Shown one piece after another: positions 26,731 through 35,454 of a DNA stretch of 64,000 nucleotides (the first letter of the stretch is position 1; every line of letters starts with the position of its first letter). The position numbers were made by a program, and so were the translations under genes. Origin of the DNA: Phycisphaerales bacterium (GTDB lineage: Bacteria; Planctomycetota; Phycisphaerae; Phycisphaerales; UBA1924). The notes beneath the pieces were generated by a model. The model saw only the letters and a program-made list of their open reading frames with translations, did not search any database and was not told the origin of the DNA. Where the stretch lies: the NCBI GenBank assembly GCA_905339235.1, contig CAJPFG010000003.1, positions 62,001 through 126,000 of the forward strand. The letters are read 5' to 3'.

Positions 26731-28308
26731 ATGGGCAAACCCGCGGTCAATGGCGAGAACGGGGTGAGAACGGCGACGGTCTCGGTCCGGCAGGGGTCGG
26801 AGTCGCGCGCGTTCGCGGGCGCGTGGGCCGGCAACTACGCACCCGCGCCGGAAACCGTGAAGATTTCGATCCGGCCGCGGTATGAGTTGTTCGTGGCGGG
26901 AAAGTGGTCGGCGCCCAAAGGCGGCGGCGAGAAGTACTTTCCGACCATCAACCCGGCCAATGAGAACACGCTGGCCGAGATCGCTCAGGGGACCGAGCGG
27001 GATGTGGACGGCGCGGTGAAGGCGGCGCGGACGGCGCTGCCGAAGTGGAGCGCGCTCAAGCCGGTCGAGCGAGCGAAGTATTTGTTCCGCATCGCGCGCC
27101 GGATTCAGGAACGTGCGCGCGAACTCGCGGTGCTGGAGACGCTCGACAGCGGCAAGCCGATCAAAGAATCCCGCGATGTGGATGTGCCGCTGGTGGCGGC
27201 GCATTTCTTCTACCACGCGGGCTGGGCGGACAAACTGGCGTACGCGTTCGCGGGAAAGACGCCCAAGCCGGTGGGAGTCTGCGGTCAGATCATCCCGTGG
27301 AACTTCCCGCTGCTGATGGCCGCGTGGAAGATCGCGCCGGCGCTGGCGTGCGGAAACACGGTGGTGCTCAAGCCGGCGGAAACGACGCCGCTGACGGCCC
27401 TGCGGCTGGCCGAGATCCTGGAAGAGGTCGAACTGCCGCCGGGCGTGGTGAACATTGTCACGGGCGACGGCCGCACCGGCGCGGCGCTGGTCGCTCACCC
27501 CGAAGTGGACAAGATCGCGTTCACGGGATCGACGGATGTGGGCAAGCGGATCGCGCGGGCGTCGGCCGCGGCGGGAAAGAAGTTGACCCTGGAACTGGGC
27601 GGGAAGTCACCGCACATCATCTTCGAAGACGCGAGCCTGGACCAGGCGGTCGAGGGGATCGTTTCGGGGATCTACTTCAACCAGGGCGAGGTGTGCTGCG
27701 CGGGCTCGCGATTGTTCGTGCAGGAAAGCATTCTCGACTTGGTCGTGCGCAAACTCGAGATCCGCATGGCCAGCCTGCGGGTGGGCGACCCGATGGACAA
27801 GAACACCGACGTGGGCGCGGTGAACAGCCGTCAGCAGTTGGAAACGGTGAAGAAGTACCTGCGGCTGGGGCGCGAAGAGGGTGCGCGGCTGCGAGTGCCC
27901 GGCAGCACACACGGCGGTTCGGCGTCGGCGGATGGCGAGGCTCTCGATCCGACGATGGGAATGCCGGAGAAGGGCTTCTGGTGCCGGCCCTGCTTCTTCA
28001 CGGGCGTGCAGCCAAGCCACACGATCGCGCGCGAGGAAATCTTCGGGCCGGTGCTGAGCGTGATGAGCTTTCGCACGCCCGACGAGGCGATCCTGCGGGC
28101 GAACAACACGCCGTACGGGCTGGCGGCCGGCGTGTGGACGGACAAGGGCAGCAAGATCTTCGACACGGCGGGCAAACTGAAGGCCGGCGTGATCTGGTGC
28201 AATACGTATAACAAGTTCGATCCGGCGAGCCCGTTCGGCGGGTACAAGGAGAGCGGATTCGGAAGGGAAGGCGGCGTGCAGGGGCTGAGAGCGTACGTGA
28301 GGCTGTAA
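26731..28308 (+). CDS. NAD(P)-dependent aldehyde dehydrogenase
   Basis: A full-length ALDH superfamily enzyme (525 residues from ATG 26731, with CGGAG just upstream). The N-terminal 50 residues are a variable extension. Family landmarks are the NAD-binding IIPWNFPLLMA and GSTDVGKRIA, the catalytic glutamate in LELGGKSP near residue 291, and the nucleophile Cys in FNQGEVCCAGSR near residue 325. The C-terminal EEIFGPVLSV and NTYNKFDPASPFGGYKESG segments are also intact. It should oxidise small or medium aldehydes to acids in the cytosol. Linkage to deoC makes acetaldehyde the best guess. The half-length homologue at 30109 may be its partner. Confidence 0.93.
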   Translation: MGKPAVNGENGVRTATVSVRQGSESRAFAGAWAGNYAPAPETVKISIRPRYELFVAGKWSAPKGGGEKYFPTINPANENTLAEIAQGTERDVDGAVKAARTALPKWSALKPVERAKYLFRIARRIQERARELAVLETLDSGKPIKESRDVDVPLVAAHFFYHAGWADKLAYAFAGKTPKPVGVCGQIIPWNFPLLMAAWKIAPALACGNTVVLKPAETTPLTALRLAEILEEVELPPGVVNIVTGDGRTGAALVAHPEVDKIAFTGSTDVGKRIARASAAAGKKLTLELGGKSPHIIFEDASLDQAVEGIVSGIYFNQGEVCCAGSRLFVQESILDLVVRKLEIRMASLRVGDPMDKNTDVGAVNSRQQLETVKKYLRLGREEGARLRVPGSTHGGSASADGEALDPTMGMPEKGFWCRPCFFTGVQPSHTIAREEIFGPVLSVMSFRTPDEAILRANNTPYGLAAGVWTDKGSKIFDTAGKLKAGVIWCNTYNKFDPASPFGGYKESGFGREGGVQGLRAYVRL

Positions 28309-28341
28309 GCCCCGGCTCGCCACGAGCGAGCGGAGGCGGCC

Positions 28342-28902
28342 ATGCAGGTTCCCATCAAGCGCGGCATGGTGATCCGGCACCAGAACCGGGTGTACTTCAT
28401 CGACGATTTCAACGAGCGCCACACCGGTCAACAGCGCCCGGTGCTGCACGTGCAGATGCGCGACGTGATCGATGGGCGGCACATCGAGCGCACGCTCGAC
28501 GACCTCATGCCGCTCCAGCACGTGGAGTACTCCTACCGGCCTGTGAAGTACGAGTACCACCGCGGAGACGAGTTCGTATTCATGGACCTGGAGACGTACG
28601 ACGAGCATGAACTGAACGAGCAGCAACTCGGCGGGTTCAGGCCGTTCCTGATCGAAGGCCAGGAGTTCCGCGTCGTGCTGGTCGAAGGCCGGGCCGTTCG
28701 CCTGGACGCTCCGGAGATCGTGTCGCTGCACGTGACGACCACCGCGGCCCCCGCGCACGCCGTGGGCTCGACCGGGAACGTCATGAAGGAAGCGACCCTT
28801 GAGAACGGGCTCGAGGTCCACGTCCCCCTGTTCATCAAGAACGGCGACCTCATCCGCGTCGATACTCGAACGAAGGTCTACGCCGGGAAAGAGAAGGAGT
28901 GA
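28342..28902 (+). CDS. Divergent elongation factor P family protein
   Basis: A 186-residue EF-P/YeiP-type protein with three beta domains. The C-terminal OB domain is classic (ATLENGLEVHVPLFI then GDLIRVDTRTKVY). In EF-P, the KOW-domain loop carries a lysine or arginine that reaches the ribosomal peptidyl-transferase centre and is modified. Here the loop reads HTGQQRP, placing a Gln (residue 30) at that position by alignment, so the standard beta-lysylation or rhamnosylation site seems absent. It may be a paralogue with a changed role; I cannot see whether a canonical efp exists elsewhere. GGAGG lies just upstream of ATG 28342. It is sited in the deoC/aldehyde dehydrogenase run, 10 bp before the next gene. 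Confidence 0.85.
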   Translation: MQVPIKRGMVIRHQNRVYFIDDFNERHTGQQRPVLHVQMRDVIDGRHIERTLDDLMPLQHVEYSYRPVKYEYHRGDEFVFMDLETYDEHELNEQQLGGFRPFLIEGQEFRVVLVEGRAVRLDAPEIVSLHVTTTAAPAHAVGSTGNVMKEATLENGLEVHVPLFIKNGDLIRVDTRTKVYAGKEKE

Positions 28903-28912
28903 CCTCGGGCCG

Positions 28913-30034
28913 ATGGTGTGCGAACAATCCCGCGTGCATGACCCGAGCGTCCTTCCACCCGGACTGCCGGCGCCCCTCGATGACGGCGCCTGCATGCACC
29001 TGCGCGGGCGTCCGCTACCGGACTTGGAGTTGCCGTCCACCGGCGAATGTCCGGTTCGACTGAGCGACATCGCCGCCGGACGAAGCGCGGCCGTGCTGTT
29101 TTTTTTCCCGCGGACGAGCATCCCCGGCCAACCGCCGTCCCTTGGATTCCACGGCGAAGAGTGGGACTCAGTTCCCGGCGCTCGGGGCTGCACGCCCCAG
29201 AGTTGCGGGTTTCGCGACTTGCACGCGGAGTTCCGCGCACTGCAGGTGTGTGTCTACGGCGTTTCCACGAGCACCACCGAGCACCAGCGTGAGTTCAGGT
29301 CGCGGCAGCACGTGCCCTTCGAGTTTCTCTCGGATCACGAACTGCGCCTCACTTCCGCGCTCGACCTCCCGACGTTCCGCTTCCCGATCGAATCCGGCGG
29401 GCCAAACGTGCTGTTGCACCGCATGGCATGGCTTTGCGAATCGACACCGGCCCGCGACCACGGCGCCGTCACGCGAATCCGGCGGGTTTGGTACCCGGTC
29501 TTTCCCCCCAACGAGAACGCGACGCGCGTGCTGGAGGTTCTGCGCGAGCGCGAGGGTCTCGGCGTGAGGGCGGCGAGCCCGCGGGACTCGGCGTTCGTTT
29601 CGAAACTGCTCGCCGCCAACTACTCGGGCGAGGTTCTGCATTCCCGCGGCCGGGCGCGCGACGCGGGCACCCTTCCGGCGCTCGTGGCGAGCGTGCACGA
29701 TCGCCACGTCGGGATCGCCGTCTTCGATGAATCGTCGGCCGACATCGAGGTACTCGCGCTCGCGGCGTGCGAGCGGGGCGACGCGGCCGCGAGCATGCTG
29801 CTGGACGCCGTGGAAGATCGCGCCCGACTCCAGGGCCGCCGTCGCGTGGTGATGACCCTCGCCAACTCCGCGTTGGATGCACTCGCGTTCGCGCAGCGGC
29901 GTGGATACGCGATTTCGCAGGTTCGCCGCGGGATGTTCGACTGGTACCGCACGGCGCACGCGGCCATCCCCCGGGTGGACTCCAACGGCGTGCCGATCCG
30001 AGACGAGATCGAACTGGAGTTGGCGTTGGATTAG
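28913..30034 (+). CDS. Peroxiredoxin (BCP/PrxQ-type) - GNAT acetyltransferase fusion
   Basis: 373 residues from ATG 28913. The N-terminal half (about 22-190) is a thioredoxin-fold peroxiredoxin of the BCP/PrxQ type: FFFPRTS, then GCTPQSCGFRD with peroxidatic and resolving cysteines five residues apart (about 93 and 98), and STSTTEHQREF. The C-terminal half (about 210-335) looks like a GNAT acetyltransferase: an N-terminal VRAASPRDSAFV, a beta4 segment IEVLALAACERGDAAASMLLDAV in place of the acetyl-CoA loop, and ALAFAQRRGYAI as the closing motif. The GNAT Q/RxxGxG/A loop is degenerate (ERGDAA). A fusion of the two domains is unusual. One frame covers both with no stop or break. The substrate is unknown. 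Confidence 0.82.
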   Translation: MVCEQSRVHDPSVLPPGLPAPLDDGACMHLRGRPLPDLELPSTGECPVRLSDIAAGRSAAVLFFFPRTSIPGQPPSLGFHGEEWDSVPGARGCTPQSCGFRDLHAEFRALQVCVYGVSTSTTEHQREFRSRQHVPFEFLSDHELRLTSALDLPTFRFPIESGGPNVLLHRMAWLCESTPARDHGAVTRIRRVWYPVFPPNENATRVLEVLREREGLGVRAASPRDSAFVSKLLAANYSGEVLHSRGRARDAGTLPALVASVHDRHVGIAVFDESSADIEVLALAACERGDAAASMLLDAVEDRARLQGRRRVVMTLANSALDALAFAQRRGYAISQVRRGMFDWYRTAHAAIPRVDSNGVPIRDEIELELALD

Positions 30035-30108
30035 CGGCTCCGTCGCGGCCCGGAGCGGCGGCCGCGCCGGCGAGCGCGCCGCGCGTACGGCGAGAATAGA
30101 GTTCCCGC

Positions 30109-30990
30109 ATGGCCGACCTCGCTTCCAGGCTCGACGTTCTGAAGACCTACAAGTTGTTCATCGACGGGAAGTTCCCGCGCAGCGAGAGCGGGCGATCGTG
30201 GCTGGTTTCGAACGCGAAGGGACGGGTTGTCGCGCACGCCTGCCGCGCCTCGCGGAAGGACCTTCGGGACGCGGTCGAGGCCGCGAGAAAGGCGCAGCCA
30301 GGCTGGGCCGCGGCCACCGCGTATCTCCGCGGGCAGATTCTCTACCGCATGGCCGAGATGCTCGAAGGAAAGCGCCGTGAACTTGCGGAGGCGATCCTCG
30401 CGACGGGCGCCGCCGGGACCGCCCGCGGCGCAGCGCGTGAAGTCGCCGTGGCGATCGATCGTCTCGTGCACTACGCCGGCTGGTCGGACAAGTTTTCGCA
30501 GGCGTTGGGGTGCCACAACCCCGTGTCCGGGCCGTATTACAACTTCACGATCGCAGAGCCCAGCGGCGTCATCGCCGTCGTGCCCCCCGACGAAAGCCCG
30601 CTGCTTGCGCTGGTATCGCTCGCCGCCCCGGCGCTCTGCGCCGGGAACACGGTCGTGGCGCTGTGCAGCGGAACGAACCCGATTCCCGCGGCGGTGCTCG
30701 GCGAGGTCTGCGCCACCGGCGACCTTCCGCCCGGCGTGCTGAATCTGCTCACAGGCGAGCGCGAAGAACTGCTCAAGTTCATCAGCGAGCACCGCGACAT
30801 CGACGGAGTCCACGCCGCGAATCTCAGGGCGGACCAGGCCGCGACGCTCCGGCTTGGAGCGGCGGAGAACCTCAAGCGCGTCACGGTGCGGGAGCGTGTC
30901 GATTGGTTCGATGAGTCGCAGTGCCACAGCCCGTGGTGGATCGAACCGCTCGTCGAGATGAAGACCGTGTGGCACCCGGCTTCCGCGTGA
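30109..30990 (+). CDS. Half-length aldehyde dehydrogenase homologue without catalytic cysteine domain
   Basis: 293 residues, matching only the N-terminal NAD-binding half of ALDH: YKLFIDGKFPRSESG, an AVEAARKAQPGW stretch, HYAGWSDKF, and EPSGVIAVVPPDESPLLALV, up to GVLNLLTGEREEL. Where ALDH would have the GSTxVG segment, the catalytic Glu and the Cys domain, the protein turns into a short unrelated C-terminus and ends. The frame is intact, so this is a designed short form and not a recent nonsense mutation. In actinobacteria deoC is often beside two ALDH genes. A non-catalytic partner of the full ALDH at 26731 is a reasonable inference. Confidence 0.82.
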   Translation: MADLASRLDVLKTYKLFIDGKFPRSESGRSWLVSNAKGRVVAHACRASRKDLRDAVEAARKAQPGWAAATAYLRGQILYRMAEMLEGKRRELAEAILATGAAGTARGAAREVAVAIDRLVHYAGWSDKFSQALGCHNPVSGPYYNFTIAEPSGVIAVVPPDESPLLALVSLAAPALCAGNTVVALCSGTNPIPAAVLGEVCATGDLPPGVLNLLTGEREELLKFISEHRDIDGVHAANLRADQAATLRLGAAENLKRVTVRERVDWFDESQCHSPWWIEPLVEMKTVWHPASA

Positions 30991-31626
30991 TTACTCGCTC
31001 TTCGCGCGTCCGCACTCGAACGCGCGGATCAGGCAGTGGCCGAAGGCGCAGACGCCGACCAGCGCGGCCAGCCCGTATAGCGCGAGCGCTGCGTACATCA
31101 CGGGCTTTCCCGTTGGCGACAGCCAGCCCGGCATCCCGCGCGAAAAGACGAACGGCGCCGCCAGCACCGCCAGCGCCGCGCCGGCAATAACCGCGCGAAC
31201 CATAAACGCCCGGGCCTGCGCACTCCGCCGCAGCACCGCATACGCGGCGATCGCGCCGTAGACTCCGGCCAGCCCGAGCCGGCCCAGCATCCATGGAAAC
31301 GTCGAACTCGGCGGCTTGCCCTCCTGGAACACGATGCCCTGACGCGTGCCCAGGTACGACAGGAAACCCCCAACAAACAGAACGCCCGCGATGCACGCCA
31401 GGTGCAGGGCTTGCCCTTCGTCGAACCGGCCTCGAAGCCCCAGCACACCCATCACCCCCGCAACCAACACCACCACCTCGAAACCGGTGAGCACCCACAC
31501 CGGCTGCTTGGGGAAAACCGCGGCCGTGATCGCCATCGCCAACGCACTCACCAGCGTTACGACCGACAATGTCCCGATGAGATATCGGACCAACGGCGGC
31601 AGCGGTGCGATCGGGGTTTCAGGCAT
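30991..31626 (-). CDS. Multi-pass membrane protein, function unknown
   Basis: 211 residues with five or six hydrophobic segments (near residues 13-35, 41-60, 72-90, 105-125, 137-158 and 175-195). There is no motif I recognise. The ATG at 31626 is preferred because GAGGA (31633-31638) sits six bases upstream; the in-frame ATG at 31632 is only one base from it. Its stop abuts the stop of the half-length dehydrogenase gene (adjacent bases, convergent). It could be a DUF-type membrane protein found in planctomycetes, but nothing here points to a role. Confidence 0.8.
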   Translation of the reverse strand: MPETPIAPLPPLVRYLIGTLSVVTLVSALAMAITAAVFPKQPVWVLTGFEVVVLVAGVMGVLGLRGRFDEGQALHLACIAGVLFVGGFLSYLGTRQGIVFQEGKPPSSTFPWMLGRLGLAGVYGAIAAYAVLRRSAQARAFMVRAVIAGAALAVLAAPFVFSRGMPGWLSPTGKPVMYAALALYGLAALVGVCAFGHCLIRAFECGRAKSE

Positions 31627-31771
31627 GAGCATTCCTCTTCTTCGGTTGGCTACCCGCCTTTCCCCTACGCCGGTCGGATCGAAAGGGTGCGGAGCGATGA
31701 ACGTTAGCGACCGACCGGGCGATCCTGAAGGGTGCCAGGTCGATGGGCCGATCCTGTGAGTTCAGGATCGA

Positions 31772-32011
31772 ATGCAAACGGAAATACCGAACCAACACCT
31801 TACGCCGGAATGGGCCCGGCTGATGCTCGCCAACGTCCTAGGCGCGTGGGCGTCGGATGCGCTTGAACTTCGGCGTCTGGGGTTGGACATTCCGGGGCGC
31901 CGGTCGCCGCGTCGCAAGGCGAGCACGAGGGCGGGCGAGGCGTGGTTCGGGTATCCGGCGAGCGAAACCGAGTTGCTGCGGCTGTGGCGTCCGGCCCGGC
32001 GGGCGGCATGA
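31772..32011 (+). CDS. Small basic protein upstream of fliD, uncertain
   Basis: A 79-residue ORF whose stop is 22 bp before fliD. AGGA precedes the ATG by four bases. The product is basic with a helix-prone first half (LTPEWARLMLANVLGAWASDALELRRLGL) and no known domain. The last part is Arg/Ala-rich. A flagellar chaperone or a spurious ORF are both possible. There is no similarity I recognise. Confidence 0.45.
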   Translation: MQTEIPNQHLTPEWARLMLANVLGAWASDALELRRLGLDIPGRRSPRRKASTRAGEAWFGYPASETELLRLWRPARRAA

Positions 32012-32033
32012 ACTCCAGTACGGAGGCTTCCGC

Positions 32034-34949
32034 ATGAGCGGGATCACCAGCGGCGTTGGCCTTTTCAGCGGGATCGACTCGGGATCGATCATCGAGCAGT
32101 TACTCGCGATCGAGGCGCGCCCGAGGGGCCAAGCCCAGGCTCGCATCGTCCAGTTGCAACTCCAGTCCGCCGCGTACCTCGACATCAACTCGCGGATGAA
32201 CGCGTTGAAGTCGGCGGCGAAACTGTTCCGCGAAGCCAAGACGTTTCAGACACGCTCGGCGGCATCGTCGGATACGGATGTGCTGACCGCAACCGCCTCG
32301 ACCAGCGCGTCCAACGGCAGTTTTCAGTTCATCGTTGATCGCCTGGTTTCGACGCAGCAGATGCTCAGCCGCGGCTTCGCGAACAGCGATACCTCCGCGG
32401 TCGGAATGTCGTCGATGACGCTCGAGTCCACGACGGCCCGGCTGGACCGCGACGTGGCGCTCGCCGACCTCAACAGCGGCGCCGGGGTGGAGCGCGGCCG
32501 GCTTTCGATCACGGACTCCGCCGGCGTCGCCGCGACCATCGACCTGTCCCGCGCCACGACGGTGAGCGAGGTGCTCGACGCGATCAACTCCAACGGAACG
32601 GCCCGCGTCACCGCGAGCGTGCAGGGCGGAAAGTTCGTGATCACCGACACCGCGGGCGGGGCGGGCACGATGACGATCGCCAACTCGGGGGGGTACAACA
32701 CCGCCGCGAGCCTGGGCATCGCCGGTTCGGCGGTGTCAGGGACCATCACCGGCTCGACGGTGTATACGCTGAATACCGGCACGCTCCTGAATCAAGTCAA
32801 CGACGGGCGGGGCGTGTACATCGACAGCGAATCGGGCACGGCGGCGCACTCGTTCCGGATCACGATCACCGACGGAGTGACTCCCGTCACGGTGAACGTC
32901 AACATCGGCGATGTCTACGAAGACGTCATCCCGCCGGGCGGCGGCACCGCCGTACTCACCAAGACCGCCGGAGCCGTCACCACGATGCAGGGCGTGCTCG
33001 ACCGCATCAACGAGGCGTTGACCGACGCGGGCGTCACCAACGTCAGCGCGGGCATCGACGGCACGAACGGAAGGATGCAGATCATCGACTCCACCGGTCT
33101 GCGCACCATCAGCGTGGCCGAGAACGGCGACACGACCGCGACGGATCTTGGCCTGATCGGCGTGACCGCGGGCTCGACCCTCAGCGGACGGCGGATTCTC
33201 TCGGGGCTGAACTCAACGCTGGCCGGCGGGCTCAACGGCGGTGCGGGAGTCACGGGCGACGGGGCCCTCTCGTTCACGCTCCGCAACGGCGCGACGTTTA
33301 ACGTCACCGTCGATCCCAATCAGTCCCTGCAGGATATCTTCACCCAGATCGAGCAGGCCAGCAACGGCGGGTCCGGCAAGCGGGTCAGCGTCGCCCTCGA
33401 TTCCAAGGGCACCGGCATCATCGTCACCGACCTCACCGGCGGCTCGTCGGGCAATCTGATCATTACCGGCACCACCGGGAGCGATTCCGCGGCCTCGCTG
33501 GGAATCTCCACCGGGGCCGCCGGCGTCGCCGCCACCACTGTGTCCTCGGGCAATCTCCAGCGCCAGTACATCAGCCTCGCCACGCCGCTGGCCTCGCTGA
33601 ACTCCGGACGGGGCGTGGGGACCGGCACCTTCCGAATCGTCGATCCGTCCGGCAACACCGAGCGGCTGACCATCACAGACAACATCAAGAACGTCGGCGA
33701 CCTCATCGACTTCGTGAACTCGCGAAACCTCAAGGTCACCGCCCGAATCAACAACACCGGCGACGGCGTTGAAATCGTGGAAGACCTCACCGAGGGGCCC
33801 GCCGGAACGGTCAAGATCAGCATCGTGGACGAGTCCGGATCGGTCGCCAGGGCGCTGAACCTTGCGGGAACCGCTACCGAGACCGGCGCGAACAACAAGA
33901 TCAACGGCTCGTTCGAGCGGGTCGTTACGTTCAACGCCGCGGACACGCTGCAACAGGTGGTTGAAAAGATCAACAGCGCGGGAGCGGGAGTTTCGGCGGC
34001 GATCGTCCGGGACGGCAGCGCCTCCGCGCCGTTCCGGCTCAGCCTGACGAGCGCCGCCACGGGCACGTCCGGCCGCTTCATCGTGAACACGGGCACGTTC
34101 GACCTGGGGTTGCAGACGCTCGACGCCGGGCGCGATGCCCGGATGTTCTACGGCTCCAGCGACGCCGCCCGCGGCGTGGCCGTTATCGGCTCCACCAACA
34201 CCATGGACAGCATCCTTCCCGGAGTCAGGATCGATCTGAAGGGCACGAGCAACACGCCCGTAACGCTCACGGTTCAGACCGACACCAGCGCGATCGAGAC
34301 GGCCGTGGGAGACTTCGTCGCCGCGTTCAACACCACCATCGGGCGGATCGACACGCAGAGCCGGTACGACGAGGCGACCGAGCGCGGCGGGCCGCTCCTG
34401 AGCGACGGAACCGCGCGGGAACTTCGCCAGGCGCTCTTCCGCGTGGTCAGCCAGCCCGGCATCGGCACGACCGGCCGCTTCGACACGCTGGCCGATGTCG
34501 GGATCACGGTCGGTGACGGCGGCGTTCTGGAACTGGACGCGGAGCGTCTCCGCGACGCGCTGGCCGAAGACCCGGCGAGCGTGGAATCGCTGTTCGTCAC
34601 CCGCACGCAGAACAACGACGCGACAATCGACTACTTCGGGGATGGTTCGGTCATCGTTCGAAACCCCAACGCGGGACAGTCTTTCAGTGCGCTGGGCGTC
34701 ATGGGCCAGTTCGAGCAACTCGTAGACCGATACACCGATACGGTCTCGGGCATTCTCACCGGCCGGACCAAGAGCGTCGATGACCAGATCAAAATCCAGC
34801 GCACCCGGATCGACGCGCTCACGGCCCGCCTGGAGCAGCGGCGCACGATCCTGCAAAGGCAGTTCGCCGCGATGGAGTCCGCCATCGGCAAACTCCAGAC
34901 CCAGCAGGCCGCGCTGGGATCGATCGGGTCGATTTCCCGCGCCGGGTAA
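32034..34949 (+). CDS. fliD: Flagellar hook-associated protein 2 FliD, enlarged
   Basis: FliD caps the flagellar filament and places incoming flagellin. The start at ATG 32034 (MSGITSGVGLFSGIDSG) has GGAG at 32022-32025 upstream. FliD_N covers residues about 1-110 and FliD_C about 700-960, with a terminal coiled coil (QIKIQRTRIDALTARLEQRR). Between them about 590 residues hold five repeated flagellin-hook-IN-type modules recognisable by VSEVLDAINS, MQGVLDRINE, LQDIFTQIEQ, VGDLIDFVNS and LQQVVEKINS. At 971 residues it is about twice E. coli FliD (468), with the growth all in the surface-exposed middle part. fliS follows after 61 bp. Confidence 0.92.
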   Translation: MSGITSGVGLFSGIDSGSIIEQLLAIEARPRGQAQARIVQLQLQSAAYLDINSRMNALKSAAKLFREAKTFQTRSAASSDTDVLTATASTSASNGSFQFIVDRLVSTQQMLSRGFANSDTSAVGMSSMTLESTTARLDRDVALADLNSGAGVERGRLSITDSAGVAATIDLSRATTVSEVLDAINSNGTARVTASVQGGKFVITDTAGGAGTMTIANSGGYNTAASLGIAGSAVSGTITGSTVYTLNTGTLLNQVNDGRGVYIDSESGTAAHSFRITITDGVTPVTVNVNIGDVYEDVIPPGGGTAVLTKTAGAVTTMQGVLDRINEALTDAGVTNVSAGIDGTNGRMQIIDSTGLRTISVAENGDTTATDLGLIGVTAGSTLSGRRILSGLNSTLAGGLNGGAGVTGDGALSFTLRNGATFNVTVDPNQSLQDIFTQIEQASNGGSGKRVSVALDSKGTGIIVTDLTGGSSGNLIITGTTGSDSAASLGISTGAAGVAATTVSSGNLQRQYISLATPLASLNSGRGVGTGTFRIVDPSGNTERLTITDNIKNVGDLIDFVNSRNLKVTARINNTGDGVEIVEDLTEGPAGTVKISIVDESGSVARALNLAGTATETGANNKINGSFERVVTFNAADTLQQVVEKINSAGAGVSAAIVRDGSASAPFRLSLTSAATGTSGRFIVNTGTFDLGLQTLDAGRDARMFYGSSDAARGVAVIGSTNTMDSILPGVRIDLKGTSNTPVTLTVQTDTSAIETAVGDFVAAFNTTIGRIDTQSRYDEATERGGPLLSDGTARELRQALFRVVSQPGIGTTGRFDTLADVGITVGDGGVLELDAERLRDALAEDPASVESLFVTRTQNNDATIDYFGDGSVIVRNPNAGQSFSALGVMGQFEQLVDRYTDTVSGILTGRTKSVDDQIKIQRTRIDALTARLEQRRTILQRQFAAMESAIGKLQTQQAALGSIGSISRAG

Positions 34950-35010
34950 GGACCCCGGCGGACTCACCGGGGTTAAGTCCGGGCCCGCCCGGGTCGATAA
35001 TCAAGTCCGT

Positions 35011-35454
35011 ATGACTTCCAACGCCCCTAACGCCACCGCCAACGCCTATCTCCGAACTCGCGTCCTCACGGCCAGCCCCGAGGAACTGCGGCTCATGCTG
35101 CTCGAAGGCGCCGTGAAGTTCGCGAGGCAGGGCCGCATCGCGCTCGCCGAAAAGAGGTTCGAGGCCTCCTTCAACGGACTGTCCCAATCCCGCGAGATCG
35201 TCTTCGAGTTGATGACCACCATCCGCGAGGACGTGGACCCGGAACTCGCGGCCAACGCCAAGGGGCTTTACTCGTTCATCTACCGCACGCTGGTCGAGGG
35301 CGGCCACGAGAAAGACCTGAGCAAGATTGACAAGGCCGTAGAACTCCTCGAATACGAGCGCGAAACCTGGGTGATGCTCATGCAGCGCTTGGCCGAGGAA
35401 CGCGGGCACACCCGCCCCGCCACCCCCGCGGCGTCCATCAGCGTTCAGGGCTGA
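35011..35454 (+). CDS. fliS: Flagellar export chaperone FliS
   Basis: FliS binds unfolded flagellin and keeps it from polymerising before export. The 147-residue helical protein has the family signature: AYLRTRVLTASPEELRLMLLEGA at residues 12-34, then a second helix with a KARFE-like AEKRFEASFNGL, and a final YERETWVMLMQRLAEE helix. The start at ATG 35011 was chosen over an open upstream extension that lies inside fliD's end. The 3' end overlaps the convergent DNA polymerase delta'-type gene by 10 bp. The fliD-fliS order matches many bacteria. Confidence 0.92.
   Translation: MTSNAPNATANAYLRTRVLTASPEELRLMLLEGAVKFARQGRIALAEKRFEASFNGLSQSREIVFELMTTIREDVDPELAANAKGLYSFIYRTLVEGGHEKDLSKIDKAVELLEYERETWVMLMQRLAEERGHTRPATPAASISVQG

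Noticed and set aside
33213..34967. A 584-codon minus-strand ORF opposite fliD
   Set aside because: It is a shadow; fliD has strong N- and C-terminal signatures.
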